Shown piece after piece: positions 1 to 8,252 of a stretch of 16,032 bases of DNA. How positions within the stretch are numbered: the first letter of the stretch is position 1; every line of letters begins with the position of its first letter. Under the pieces are notes generated by a model. The model did not search any database. It had not been told where the DNA came from and saw only the letters and a list, made by a program, of their open reading frames with translations. A program made the translations under genes and the position numbers. The stretch is taken from NCBI GenBank assembly GCA_023459095.1, contig JAEWVQ010000252.1, forward strand, positions 1 to 16,032. The letters run 5' to 3'. Source of the stretch: Pseudomonadota bacterium. GTDB lineage: Bacteria; Pseudomonadota; Gammaproteobacteria; Burkholderiales; Rhodocyclaceae.

Positions 1-237
1 GATCGCATCCTTCTTCGGGTCACAGCCGCGGCTCAGGACTTCGGCAAAACGACCACGCTTGTCCAGTGCCTGGCGCACATTGCCTTTGAGGCAGTCGTGC
101 AGAAAACCAAACACATCGAACAAGGTCGATTTCCCCGCGCCGTTTGCCCCCACCACCACCAGGAATGGCGGTATGTCCTTCAGATGCACGTCGCGGAAAG
201 CCTTGAAGTTCTTCAACCGGATCGATTCGATTTTCAT
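1..237 (-). CDS. AAA/SMC-like ATP-binding protein, N-terminal part only (runs off left edge)
   Basis: The minus-strand frame opens with ATG at 237 and stays open for 79 codons to the window edge. It begins MKIESIRLKNFKAFRDV, the usual opening of RecF/SMC-like ATPases (a beta strand, then 'LKNFKAF'). A perfect Walker A, GANGAGKST, follows at residues 30-38, and then LFDVFGFLHDCL, the helix after the P-loop. This architecture is typical of AAA_15/AAA_21 proteins, stand-alone OLD/RecF-like ATPases often annotated as 'AAA family ATPase' or 'chromosome segregation protein SMC'. They act on DNA or in defence and toxin-like systems, but the specific role cannot be told from this fragment. Walker B, the signature motif and any nuclease domain lie outside the window. 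The gene is divergent from metE and shares its 195-bp upstream region. Confidence 0.85.
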   Translation of the reverse strand, partial: MKIESIRLKNFKAFRDVHLKDIPPFLVVVGANGAGKSTLFDVFGFLHDCLKGNVRQALDKRGRFAEVLSRGCDPKKDAI

Positions 238-334
238 GGTCTAGTCCTGGGTCATCGTGTTGCCGCGGCACTGGCTGTGCCCAACGTGATGCAAAAGGAA
301 GGGCCAGCGGGTCTGACCGTGCAGTCAGCAAGTC

Positions 335-349
335 ATGACATATTGTCAT
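335..349. promoter_or_regulatory. Perfect inverted repeat, candidate operator upstream of metE
   Basis: ATGACA-TAT-TGTCAT is a perfect 6-bp inverted repeat with a 3-bp centre, about 85 bp before the metE start. It lies in the only AT-rich part of the divergent intergenic region and overlaps the possible -35 hexamer TTGTCA at 343-348. It looks like a binding site for a dimeric regulator. MetR (LysR type) and SahR (ArsR type) are known controllers of metE in proteobacteria, but neither can be assigned from sequence. A second perfect palindrome, ATTCATGAAT, lies at 375-384 near the expected transcription start. Confidence 0.4.
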
Positions 350-384
350 CAACCAATGAAACAATACCATTTTTATTCATGAAT
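343..384 (+). promoter_or_regulatory. Possible sigma70 promoter of metE
   Basis: TTGTCA (343-348), a 16-bp spacer and TACCAT (365-370) give matches of 5/6 and 4/6 to the -35 and -10 consensus. Transcription would start near 377, inside the palindrome ATTCATGAAT (375-384). The leader would be about 55 nt, too short for a cobalamin or SAM riboswitch, and no B12 box is visible. Control is therefore probably by a protein operator. Confidence 0.35.
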
Positions 385-432
385 GAAGCCCCCTAGGATG
401 GCGCCACGACTGTTCATCCTCAGGCATTCATC

Positions 433-2724
433 ATGGTCTCCACGCACAACCTCGGCTTTCCGCGCATCGGCGCCCGGCGCGAACTGAAGTTCGCCCTCGA
501 ATCCTACTGGCGGGGCGCATCCTCGCTCGACCAACTCAAGGCCACCGGCGCCGCGCTGCGCCAGCGCCACTGGCAGGATCAGGCCAGCCTCGACCTGGTG
601 CCGGTGGGCGACTTCTCGTTCTACGACCAGGTGCTCGACATGAGCTTCACGCTGGGCAACCTGCCCGAGCGCGTGCGCGGTTTCGAAGGCGACGTGCTGG
701 ACAACGCCTTCCGTGTCGCCCGCGGGCGTTCGGCGGTGTCGCCCGCCGCGCACGCCGGCTGCGGCGGCGGGGTGGCTGCGGGCGAGATGACCAAGTGGTT
801 CGATACCAACTACCACTACATCGTGCCGGAATTCACCGCCGCCACCGCATTCCATCTGGACGCCTCGCGCCTGCTCGCGCAGCTGGCCGAGGCGCGGGCA
901 CAGGGCGTGCGCGCCAAGCCGGTGATCGTCGGGCCGGTGACCTATCTCGCACTCGGCAAGGCCAAGGATGGCGCCGACCGCCTCGCGCTGCTGCCGCGTG
1001 TGCTGGCGGTGTACGCCGAGCTGCTCGAAACCCTCGCAGCCGAGGGCGTGGACTGGGTGCAGATCGACGAACCCATCGTGGTCACCGAGCTCGATGCCGA
1101 CTGGCGTCACGCCTTCGAGACTGCCTACCACCAGTTGAAGAGCTGCCGCGTCAAGCTGCTGCTGGCGACCTATTTCGGCCAGCTCGCCGAGAACCAGTAC
1201 CTCGCCGCCAACCTGCCGGTGGCCGGGCTGCATGTGGATGCGATCAACGGCCGCGACGACGTGCTGCCGCTGATCGGCCTCTTGCCGTCGCACAAGGTGT
1301 TGTCGCTGGGGGTGGTCAACGGCCGCAACATCTGGAAGACCGACCTCACCGCCACCCTCGACTGGCTCGAACCGCTCGCCGAGCGCCTGGGCGATCGCCT
1401 GTGGATCGCGCCGTCGTGCTCACTGCTGCACGTGCCGGTGGACCTCGACAGCGAAGAGAAGCTCGACCCCGAGATCAAGTCCTGGCTGGCGTTTGCCCGG
1501 CAGAAGCTCGAAGAGTTGCGCGTATTGGCCGTGGCGCTGAACCAGGGGCGCGACGCGGTCGCGGCCGAGCTCGCGGCCAACCGTGCCGCCTGCGAGGCGC
1601 GCCGCGCTTCGCCCCGCGTTCACAACCCGGTGGTCAAGGCCGCGCTGGCGAGGATCAGCCCTCACCTGGGCATGCGCGAGAGCGCCTATCCGCGGCGCGC
1701 TGCCAAACAGGCCGAAGGGCTCAAGCTGCCCAAGTTCCCCACCACCACCATCGGCTCCTTTCCGCAGACCGCCGAAATCCGCCAGGCGCGCGCCGATTTC
1801 AAGGCGGGCCGCCTCGAGGTCGCGGCTTACAAGGCTGCGATGCAGGCCGAGATCGCCCGCACGGTGCGCGAGCAGGAGGCCTTGGGGCTGGACGTGCTGG
1901 TGCACGGCGAAGCCGAGCGCAACGACATGGTCGAGTATTTCGGCGAACAGCTCGACGGCTACGCCTTCAGCCAGTTCGGCTGGGTGCAGTCTTACGGTTC
2001 GCGCTGCGTCAAGCCGCCGATCCTGTTCGGCGACATCAGCCGCCCGCAGCCGATGACGGTAGCGTGGATCCGCTACGCCCAGTCGCTCACCGCCAAACCG
2101 ATGAAGGGCATGCTCACCGGCCCGGTGACCCTCCTCAACTGGTCCTTCGTGCGCGACGACCAACCCCGTTCGGCGAGTTGCAGGCAGCTCGCGCTGGCGA
2201 TCCGCGAGGAGGTGCTGGATCTGGAGCGGGCCGGCGTGGCCATCATCCAGATCGACGAGGCCGCGCTGCGCGAGGGCCTGCCCCTGCGCAGGTCGCAATG
2301 GAAGGACTACCTCGACTGGGCGGTGGAAGCGTTCCGCCTCACTGCCAACGGCGTGCGCGACGAGACCCAGATTCACACCCACATGTGCTACTCGGAGTTC
2401 AACGACATCATCGCGGCAATCGCCGGCATGGACGCCGACGTGATCACCATCGAGACCTCGCGCTCCGACATGGAACTGCTCGGCGCCTTCGACGACTTCA
2501 ACTACCCGAACGAAATCGGCCCCGGCGTCTATGACATCCATTCGCCCAACATTCCGACCACCGGGCACATCGTCCGCCTCATGAGGAAAGCCGCCGAGCG
2601 CATTCCGGAAGAGCGGCTGTGGGTGAACCCCGACTGCGGGCTGAAGACGCGGCAGTGGCCCGAGGTCGTCGCCGCGCTCGCCAACATGGTCGCGGCCGCC
2701 CGCGCGCTGCGCGCCGGCAGCTGA
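433..2724 (+). CDS. metE: 5-methyltetrahydropteroyltriglutamate-homocysteine S-methyltransferase (cobalamin-independent methionine synthase)
   Basis: Cytoplasmic enzyme that transfers the methyl group of 5-methyltetrahydropteroyl-tri-glutamate directly to homocysteine, the last step of methionine synthesis, without B12. At 763 aa it is close to the E. coli enzyme (753 aa). The N-terminal barrel opens with LGFPRIGARRELKFALESYW (residues 7-26), the folate/homocysteine-binding signature. The C-terminal catalytic barrel starts near KFPTTTIGSFPQT. All four zinc ligands are present at a constant +9 offset from E. coli: His650 and Cys652 in HTHMCYSEF, Glu674 in TIETSRSDMELL, and Cys735 in NPDCGLKTRQW. 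The ATG at 433 is preceded by a modest AGG at 422-424 and gives the family's normal N-terminus. It appears monocistronic, with a hairpin just after the stop. No frameshift is seen. Confidence 0.98.
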   Translation: MVSTHNLGFPRIGARRELKFALESYWRGASSLDQLKATGAALRQRHWQDQASLDLVPVGDFSFYDQVLDMSFTLGNLPERVRGFEGDVLDNAFRVARGRSAVSPAAHAGCGGGVAAGEMTKWFDTNYHYIVPEFTAATAFHLDASRLLAQLAEARAQGVRAKPVIVGPVTYLALGKAKDGADRLALLPRVLAVYAELLETLAAEGVDWVQIDEPIVVTELDADWRHAFETAYHQLKSCRVKLLLATYFGQLAENQYLAANLPVAGLHVDAINGRDDVLPLIGLLPSHKVLSLGVVNGRNIWKTDLTATLDWLEPLAERLGDRLWIAPSCSLLHVPVDLDSEEKLDPEIKSWLAFARQKLEELRVLAVALNQGRDAVAAELAANRAACEARRASPRVHNPVVKAALARISPHLGMRESAYPRRAAKQAEGLKLPKFPTTTIGSFPQTAEIRQARADFKAGRLEVAAYKAAMQAEIARTVREQEALGLDVLVHGEAERNDMVEYFGEQLDGYAFSQFGWVQSYGSRCVKPPILFGDISRPQPMTVAWIRYAQSLTAKPMKGMLTGPVTLLNWSFVRDDQPRSASCRQLALAIREEVLDLERAGVAIIQIDEAALREGLPLRRSQWKDYLDWAVEAFRLTANGVRDETQIHTHMCYSEFNDIIAAIAGMDADVITIETSRSDMELLGAFDDFNYPNEIGPGVYDIHSPNIPTTGHIVRLMRKAAERIPEERLWVNPDCGLKTRQWPEVVAALANMVAAARALRAGS

Positions 2725-2729
2725 CGTGA

Positions 2730-2757
2730 CGGCGCGCAGCGGTCACGGTGCGCGCCG
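2730..2757 (+). terminator. Hairpin just after metE, possible terminator without a U-tract
   Basis: CGGCGCGCA (2730-2738) and TGCGCGCCG (2749-2757) form a perfect 9-bp GC stem with a 10-nt loop, six bases after the metE stop. There is no T-run downstream, so if it ends transcription it is not a canonical intrinsic terminator. It may protect the 3' end or assist Rho. Confidence 0.4.
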
Positions 2758-2789
2758 CGCATGACTGGGGATGAGGCACGGGGGGCGCG

Positions 2790-3386
2790 TTGACGTCCGC
2801 CCCGCTGCAGGCCCGGGAAGCGGGCCGCCGCGAATACGCCATCCCGGCGGGCAGCCTGACCGAGGTGCTCAAGCGTTTCGGCGTCGATAGCGGCCTGCTG
2901 CTGTCCTTTTCCACCACGCTGACCGCCGGCCAGCACAGCCCGGGGCTGCACGGCCGCTACACGACGGCGGCCGGCCTGCGCGAACTGCTCCAGCACACCG
3001 GGCTGGAAGCCGTACCGCAAGCCGGCGGCGGCTACCTGCTGCGCAAGGCCCCAGCACCGGTCCGCGGCGAAACGCAGCTGGCGCCGGTCACGGTCACCGC
3101 CGCCGCGGCCGCGCGTACCCCGACCACCGAGCACAGCGGTTCGTATACCACCCGCGCGCTCACCCTCGGCAAGATGGAGCTGTCGATCCGCGAAACGCCG
3201 CAATCGGTCACCGTCGTCACCCGCCAGCAGATGAACGACCAGAACCTGGTGACGATCGAGGACGTCGTCGCGCAGACCGCCGGCGCCGCCAAGTCACAGC
3301 GCAACTTCGGCTCGCACACCTACATCCTGCGCGGCTTCCAGATTTCCGACGACAACTACCTGCTCAGCCTGCGGGGCAGCTTCTGA
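2790..3386 (+). pseudogene. Truncated TonB-dependent siderophore receptor (STN domain plus partial plug)
   Basis: The 198-codon frame matches the N-terminal third of an FpvA/FecA-type outer-membrane receptor. Residues about 15-66 form an STN (secretin/TonB N-terminal signalling) domain: REYAIPAGSLTEVLKRF, then SGLLLSFS and GLHGRYTTAAGLRELLQHTG. A TonB-box-like APVTVT follows. The start of the plug is also there: IRETPQSVTVVTRQQM, IEDVVAQTAGA and YILRGFQISDDNYLL. The frame then stops at 3384-3386. Intact members run to about 700-820 aa with a 22-strand barrel, all of which is absent. The 5' end is also defective: the only in-frame start near the STN is a TTG at 2790, a stop lies at 2772-2774, and there is no signal peptide. 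Both ends being lost marks it as a remnant, not a short functional protein. No barrel sequence continues in another frame before the next gene. Confidence 0.85.
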
Positions 3387-3388
3387 GG

Positions 3389-3421
3389 GCGCCGGGGTGA
3401 CGGCGGGCGCCACCCCGGCGC
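3389..3421 (+). terminator. Perfect 11-bp hairpin after the receptor remnant
   Basis: GCGCCGGGGTG (3389-3399) and CACCCCGGCGC (3411-3421) are exact reverse complements separated by 11 nt. The structure begins two bases after the stop of the receptor remnant and ends 55 bp before the DUF924 gene. No U-tract follows. It may be a terminator-like element insulating the DUF924 gene, or a scar at the deletion junction. Confidence 0.45.
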
Positions 3422-3475
3422 GCAAGCGGCTATCCTGCGCCATCCGCCCGCCATCCCCCGAGAGGAGCCATCGCC

Positions 3476-4012
3476 ATGTACGAGGACGTTCTTCACTTCT
3501 GGTTCGACGAAACCCGGCCCGCGCAGTGGTGGAGCGCCGACCCCGCCTTCGACCGCCTGGTCGGCGAGCGCTTCGGCGCCGTGCTCGAACGCGCCGCGCG
3601 CGCCGAACTTCACGCCTGGCGCGCCACCCCGCGCGGCCGTCTCGCCGAAGTCATCGTCCTCGACCAGTTCTCGCGCAACATCCATCGCAACACGCCGCGC
3701 GCCTTCGCCTGCGACCCGATGGCCCTCGTGCTCGCACAGGAGGCGATCGCCGGCGGCGCGGCGCGGGCGCTCAGCGCGCTCGAGCGCAGTTTCCTGTACC
3801 TGCCGTTCATGCACAGCGAAGCGCGCGCGATCCACGAAGAGGCCGAGCGCCTGTACCGCGACAACGGCCTCGAGGACAACTACCGCTACGAACTGCTGCA
3901 CAAGGCGATCATCGACCGTTTCGGCCGCTACCCGCACCGCAACGAAATCCTCGGCCGGGCCTCGACGCCCGAGGAAATCGACTTCCTCAAGCAGCCCGGC
4001 TCGCGTTTCTGA
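3476..4012 (+). CDS. DUF924 family protein
   Basis: A 178-aa soluble protein with the DUF924 hallmarks in order: N-terminal VLHFWFDE, then LDQFSRNIHRNTPRAF near the middle, FLYLPFMHSE, and C-terminal RFGRYPHRNEILGR. Full-length family members are about 180-200 aa, so it is complete. The fold is all-helical and TPR-like; the biochemical role of the family is unknown to me. The ATG at 3476 follows a good Shine-Dalgarno, GAGAGGAG, about 8 nt upstream, which fixes the start. It stands alone between the receptor remnant and the convergent cydC, with a 157-bp gap to cydC in which no clear terminator is seen. Confidence 0.93.
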   Translation: MYEDVLHFWFDETRPAQWWSADPAFDRLVGERFGAVLERAARAELHAWRATPRGRLAEVIVLDQFSRNIHRNTPRAFACDPMALVLAQEAIAGGAARALSALERSFLYLPFMHSEARAIHEEAERLYRDNGLEDNYRYELLHKAIIDRFGRYPHRNEILGRASTPEEIDFLKQPGSRF

Positions 4013-4169
4013 GCCGGCACCCGCTGGCGCCTCGGGGAAAGGCTCGCCTTCGCCCGCGACAGCAAGGCCGCCGCGCATTCAGCATCGACAGCACGCGCGC
4101 GCCTGATTGCAAGGCGCATCGACCGCCGGGTGGTGATGACACGGCGGCCGGGGCGCAACGAAGGCCCCC

Positions 4170-5846
4170 TCAACCGGCGCCGAACCCGACCACCCGCCCA
4201 AACCCCTCCTGCCCGTGCGGGCGGTGCGAAATCCACAACAGCGTGCGCCCCCGCGACCAAGCGCGCACGCGCGTCGCCAACGCCTCTGCGGCCGCGTCAT
4301 CGAGCCCCTCGGTCGGTTCGTCGAGTACCGTGAGCGGCGCCCGCCGCAGCAGCGCGCGCGCCACCCCCAGGCGCCGCAGCTGCCCGCCGGACAGACTGCG
4401 CCCGCCTTCCTCGACCCAGGTTTCCAGCCCCTCCGGCCAGCCCGCCACGGTGTCGGCGAGGCCGACGACCTCGAGCACCGCCCACAGCTCGTCGGCGTCC
4501 GCGCCCTGATCGGCCAGTCGCAAGTTGTCCGCCAAGGAGGCGGCACGCACCCACGGGAACTGGGTCGCCACCGCGAGCGTCGCGCGCAGCGTGGGCTCGT
4601 CGATGGCATCGAGCGCCACCCCGCCGAGGCGGATGCAACCCGCGCCGGGCAGCTCGAAGCGGGCCAGCAACTGCACCAGCGAAGACTTGCCGCAACCGCT
4701 CGGACCACTGATGAACACATGTTCGCCATCGGCGACCGCGAGCGAGAAACCGGCGAGCACCGGGGTGCCGGCATCCCAGGAAAAGTCGACGTTTTCGACC
4801 CTCAATCCGCCATCGCCGGGACGCAGGCCGACCGACGGATAGCGCACCGCCGGCTGCTGCCCGGCAACCGCTTCGATACGCGCCGCGGCGAGCATGATCG
4901 CCGGCCACTCCACCAGACTGCCGGCCAGCGGCGCGGCGATCTCGGCGACACCGAGCATGAGCAGCACGATGGCGACCAGGCGGGGGCCGTCCATCTCCGC
5001 CGCGCCGCCGAGCAAGCCCCCCCAGGCGACCACGCCGACGGTGGCGACCACCCCCGCGCGCAGCACCGCGGCCAGGCGATCGTTGCGTGCCTGCGCCGCC
5101 ATCGCGGCGTCGGCACAGCGCAGCGCCCGCGCCCGATACGCCGCCCATGCGCCGCGCTCGAAGGCCAGCACCCCCACGCCGTCGGCGGCATCGGCCATTG
5201 CCCTGCGCAAGTCGGCACGGCGCTCGACCCATGCTTCGGCACGCCCCCGGCCGATGCGCCAGACCCCTGCGGGCAGCACGCAGAACACCGCGAGCAAGCC
5301 CAAGGCCAGGCCCCCGGCCAGCGGACTCGAACCGGCAAGCACTCCGCCACCGCCGCCGAGCACCACGGCCAGGACCACGGCGGGCAACACCAGACGCGGC
5401 AGCAGGCCATCGAGTTGCTCGACGTCGCGCATGAAGCGGTGCAGCAGATCGACGCCATGAAAGGCGCCGATCTGCCGCGGCGCGAGCGGCAGCAAGCGCG
5501 CGAGCAGCCGGACCCGCACGCGTGCGAGCATGCGGAAGGTGGCCTCGTGGGTGATCACACGCTCGCCCCAACGGCCGGCGGTGCGCGTCAGCGCCAGCGC
5601 GCGCACGCCGGCACCGGGCAGGAAATAGTTGAAGACCAGCGCGGTCGCGGGCAACTGGCCCGCCACCGCCGCGGCGCTGATGAACCAGCCGGAGAGCGCG
5701 AGCAGACCGAGCGTGGCGGCGGCGGCAAGCACGCCCAGCACGGCGCTCGCCACGTACCAGCGCCGCAGCCCCGGCAGCAGCCGCAGCCAGGGGCGCAGCA
5801 CGCCTGCTGCCGAGGCCGGGCGCTCCGCCCTGTCTGTCTCACGCAT
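4170..5846 (-). CDS. cydC: Thiol reductant ABC exporter subunit CydC
   Basis: 558-aa half-transporter with a fused membrane domain and ATPase. With CydD it forms the inner-membrane exporter of cysteine/glutathione to the periplasm, needed for haem insertion and assembly of cytochrome bd. The N-terminal half has six hydrophobic segments starting at RRWYVASAVLGVLAAAATLG. The nucleotide-binding domain has Walker A GPSGCGKS (381-388), signature LSGGQ (485-489), Walker B VLDEPTEGLDD and the switch histidine in LWISHRPHG. I choose ATG at 5846 (MRETDRAERP): it overlaps the cydD stop by 8 nt (ATGCGTGA), the classic coupled arrangement, whereas the open frame to 5933 only extends into cydD. It is the last gene of the cyd operon. 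Confidence 0.95.
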   Translation of the reverse strand: MRETDRAERPASAAGVLRPWLRLLPGLRRWYVASAVLGVLAAAATLGLLALSGWFISAAAVAGQLPATALVFNYFLPGAGVRALALTRTAGRWGERVITHEATFRMLARVRVRLLARLLPLAPRQIGAFHGVDLLHRFMRDVEQLDGLLPRLVLPAVVLAVVLGGGGGVLAGSSPLAGGLALGLLAVFCVLPAGVWRIGRGRAEAWVERRADLRRAMADAADGVGVLAFERGAWAAYRARALRCADAAMAAQARNDRLAAVLRAGVVATVGVVAWGGLLGGAAEMDGPRLVAIVLLMLGVAEIAAPLAGSLVEWPAIMLAAARIEAVAGQQPAVRYPSVGLRPGDGGLRVENVDFSWDAGTPVLAGFSLAVADGEHVFISGPSGCGKSSLVQLLARFELPGAGCIRLGGVALDAIDEPTLRATLAVATQFPWVRAASLADNLRLADQGADADELWAVLEVVGLADTVAGWPEGLETWVEEGGRSLSGGQLRRLGVARALLRRAPLTVLDEPTEGLDDAAAEALATRVRAWSRGRTLLWISHRPHGQEGFGRVVGFGAG

Positions 5847-7593
5847 GTTCCAGCCCTCCGCCCCAGGCGCCTGCGCTCGCCACCGCCGACGGCGGCCCGG
5901 CGCCCAGTCGGCCACCTGCGAGTTCGAGCACACGGTCGGCCAGCACCAGGGGCGCCGGCCGGTGGCTCACCAGCAAGGTGCTGCAGCCCGCGCCCAAGGC
6001 GCTCAGGCGTTCGATGACGAAACGCTCCGCCGCCGCGTCCAGACTCGCGGTAGGTTCGTCGAGCAGCAACAGCCGCGGTCGCCGCAGGGCCAGGCGCGCC
6101 AGGGCGAGACGGCGCAATTGGCCGCCGGAAAGCGGGCGTCCTCCTTCACCCAACGCCGCATCCAGCGCGCCGGGCAACGCGCGTGCCCACGTCGCCAGGC
6201 CGGCGAATTCGAGCGCGGCCCACAGTTCAGCGGCCTCCGCGTGGGCGTTCGCGGCACGCAGGTTGTCGGCGAGCGAGGCCGCGAGCAAGGGCGGATGCTG
6301 ATCCATCCAGCCGATCTGCCCGCGCCAGGCATCGCGGTCGAGGCTTTCCATGGGCACGCCGTCGATCCGTACCGTGCCCGCACCGGGCAACACGATGCCG
6401 GCGGCCAGGCGCAGCAAGCTGGTCTTGCCGCCGCCGCTGGGGCCGACCACGGCGACGCACTCGCCCGCCGCCAGGGTCAGCGTGCACGCTTCGAGCACCG
6501 GCACGCCGGGCCGGTAGGCCAGACCGACCGCCTCGAAGTGCACGGCTGCCGCCCCGCCCGCGGCATCGGGTACGTGCCCACCGTTGCCGGCACTACCGAC
6601 GGGCAGGGAATCGAGCACGCGGCGGATGGCGCCCGCAGCGGCCAGCCCTTCGGCGCGCGCGTGGTAGTGGGTGCCGAGTTCGCGCAAGGGCTGGTAGAAC
6701 TCGGGCGCCAGCAGCAGGATGAACAGCGCGGTGCGCAGTTCCGCCCGGTCGCCGGCAAAGCCGAAATCGAGATAACCGAGCAGACTGAAGCCGAGATAGA
6801 CCGCACTCAACGCGATCGCCACCGAGGTGAAGAACTCCAGGACCGTGCCGTTCAGAAAGGCCAGGCGCAGCACCTTCATGGTGCGCTCGCGGAACGCCTC
6901 GCCCAGCGCGGCGAGTTCGTCCAGGCTGCGCTGCCCGGCGCCGAACAGGCGCAGCGTGGGCTGCCCCCGCACCAGGTCGAGGAAGGCACCGCCCAGGCGC
7001 TGCATCGCCACGAGCTGACGTTCCTGCTCGGCGCGGGTGCGCCAGCCCACCAGGATCATGAACAACGGAATCAGCGGCGCGGTGCCGAGCAGGATCAGCG
7101 CCGCCATCCAGCTGTGCGGCAGGACGGCGGCGAGAATCAGCAGCGGCACCAGCGCGGCGAGCCTGCGCTGCGGCAGGTAGCGCGCGAAATAGCCGTCGAC
7201 CGCGTCGACCTGCTCGGTGACCACGCTGCTCAGTGCGCCGCTGGCGAGTTGCCCGCTCCACAGCGGCCCGCCGCGGTAGGCGAGGTCGAGCAATTGCGTG
7301 CGCAGGCTGCGGCGCGCCGACTGCCCGGCACGCAAGCCACATTCGTCGCGCGCCAGGCCGAGCACGGCGCGCGCCAGCACGCACAGCGGTATCGCCCACA
7401 GTGCCCACCCGGGCGCCGCGGCGAGCGTGCGCTCGATGACCACGGCGTGGAGCGCGTGCGCGAGGGCGTACATCAAGGCGATCGCGGCAAGAGCCTGCAG
7501 CGCGCCGCACAGCACCGCGCCGGCGATGAAGGCGCGCGCCTCACGCCCCTGGCCGCCGAGCCAGCGCGCCAGGGCAATGTCGTCCGCAGCCAT
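5839..7593 (-). CDS. cydD: Thiol reductant ABC exporter subunit CydD
   Basis: 584-aa partner of CydC in the heterodimeric inner-membrane exporter of reduced thiols. The membrane domain includes the conserved stretch RRSLRTQLLDLAYRGG, then SGALSSVVTEQVDAVDGYFARYLPQ, characteristic of CydD. The ATPase shows Walker A GPSGGGKT (384-391), signature LSGGQLRRLALARL (from 488), Walker B LLLLDEPTASLD and LLVSHRPA. The start ATG at 7593 lies 2 nt after the stop of the upstream regulator. The frame stays open further upstream, but only as an antisense-like reading of the regulator gene. The 8-nt overlap with cydC indicates translational coupling. Confidence 0.95.
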   Translation of the reverse strand: MAADDIALARWLGGQGREARAFIAGAVLCGALQALAAIALMYALAHALHAVVIERTLAAAPGWALWAIPLCVLARAVLGLARDECGLRAGQSARRSLRTQLLDLAYRGGPLWSGQLASGALSSVVTEQVDAVDGYFARYLPQRRLAALVPLLILAAVLPHSWMAALILLGTAPLIPLFMILVGWRTRAEQERQLVAMQRLGGAFLDLVRGQPTLRLFGAGQRSLDELAALGEAFRERTMKVLRLAFLNGTVLEFFTSVAIALSAVYLGFSLLGYLDFGFAGDRAELRTALFILLLAPEFYQPLRELGTHYHARAEGLAAAGAIRRVLDSLPVGSAGNGGHVPDAAGGAAAVHFEAVGLAYRPGVPVLEACTLTLAAGECVAVVGPSGGGKTSLLRLAAGIVLPGAGTVRIDGVPMESLDRDAWRGQIGWMDQHPPLLAASLADNLRAANAHAEAAELWAALEFAGLATWARALPGALDAALGEGGRPLSGGQLRRLALARLALRRPRLLLLDEPTASLDAAAERFVIERLSALGAGCSTLLVSHRPAPLVLADRVLELAGGRLGAGPPSAVASAGAWGGGLEHA

Positions 7594-7595
7594 GG

Positions 7596-8192
7596 TCAGC
7601 AGCGCCCCCGCAGCGCGCTCCCGGCGGGGAGTCCGGAGACGCCGATCTGCCGCTGCTGGCGGCGGCCCTCGACCGCGAGCGCGCCGTCCTCGTCGAGCAC
7701 GTGGATGGTGCGCGACACGGTTTCGATGGTCAGCCCGGTGATGTCGGCGATGTCGCGCAGGCGCGGCAGCTTGAACGCGGAGCCGGCCGCGCCGAGCAAG
7801 GCGAGCAGGCCGCCGACGCGCGCCTCGGCCTTGCCGTTGCGCACCGCGAGAATGTCGGCCATGCGCTGCTCGGCAGCGGCGAGCAGACGCAGCATGGTGT
7901 CGCCGAAGCGCTCCGCTGCAGGTTGCCCCCAGGGCTCGATCACGCACCCCGACAGGGCCTGCGCGGTATACGTGTAGGCCCCGAACAGCAGGGTTTCGGC
8001 ACCGATCACGTCGCCCGCCAGCGACAAGCCGGCAAAATTCCCATCGCCCCGGTCGAGGCGCACGCTGCCGGACACGATCCGCCACGCCCCGCCCACCTCG
8101 CCGGCGAAGTAAATCGATTCGCCCCGCCCCACGCTGCGGCGTCCGCCGCTCGGCGGCGCATCCGCCGTCATGTCATCTTGATTCGCTTGCAT
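7596..8192 (-). CDS. Crp/Fnr-family transcriptional regulator within the cyd operon
   Basis: 198-aa protein with an N-terminal cyclic-nucleotide-binding-like beta-roll (GRGESIYFAGEVGGAWRIVS, then LAGDVIGAETLLFG) and a C-terminal winged helix. The HTH is RLRDIADITGLTIETVSRTI, whose recognition-helix pattern E-T-V-S-R-T is FNR-like. It lacks the N-terminal cysteine cluster of true FNR and has only two cysteines (in SGCVIEPW and the last residue), so a [4Fe-4S] oxygen sensor of FNR type is unlikely. The effector is unknown. I choose ATG at 8192 because GGAGGG lies about 6 nt upstream; ATG 8204 and ATG 8171 are weaker options. It is 60 nt after cydX and 2 nt before cydD, so it is co-transcribed. 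Its position suggests control of the cyd operon, which is an inference. Confidence 0.88.
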   Translation of the reverse strand: MQANQDDMTADAPPSGGRRSVGRGESIYFAGEVGGAWRIVSGSVRLDRGDGNFAGLSLAGDVIGAETLLFGAYTYTAQALSGCVIEPWGQPAAERFGDTMLRLLAAAEQRMADILAVRNGKAEARVGGLLALLGAAGSAFKLPRLRDIADITGLTIETVSRTIHVLDEDGALAVEGRRQQRQIGVSGLPAGSALRGRC

Positions 8193-8252
8193 GTTGCCCT
8201 CCATGCCCCGGCAACGGGTGCCGGGGCAACGTCTTTCAAAATCGCGCAACGC

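Noticed and set aside
238..432. SAM or cobalamin riboswitch before metE
   Set aside because: No B12 box or SAM-riboswitch core is visible, and the expected leader of about 55 nt is too short for either.
373..2568. Open frames overlapping metE on both strands, including a 579-codon plus-strand frame at 795-2534
   Set aside because: They overlap a fully intact metE, and are Arg-rich or Gly/Val/His-rich frame shadows with no family signature.
4013..4169. Intergenic region between the convergent DUF924 gene and cydC examined for a bidirectional terminator
   Set aside because: The best structure is a 5-bp stem (GGGGC/GCCCC at 4150-4168) with no T-run; too weak to call.
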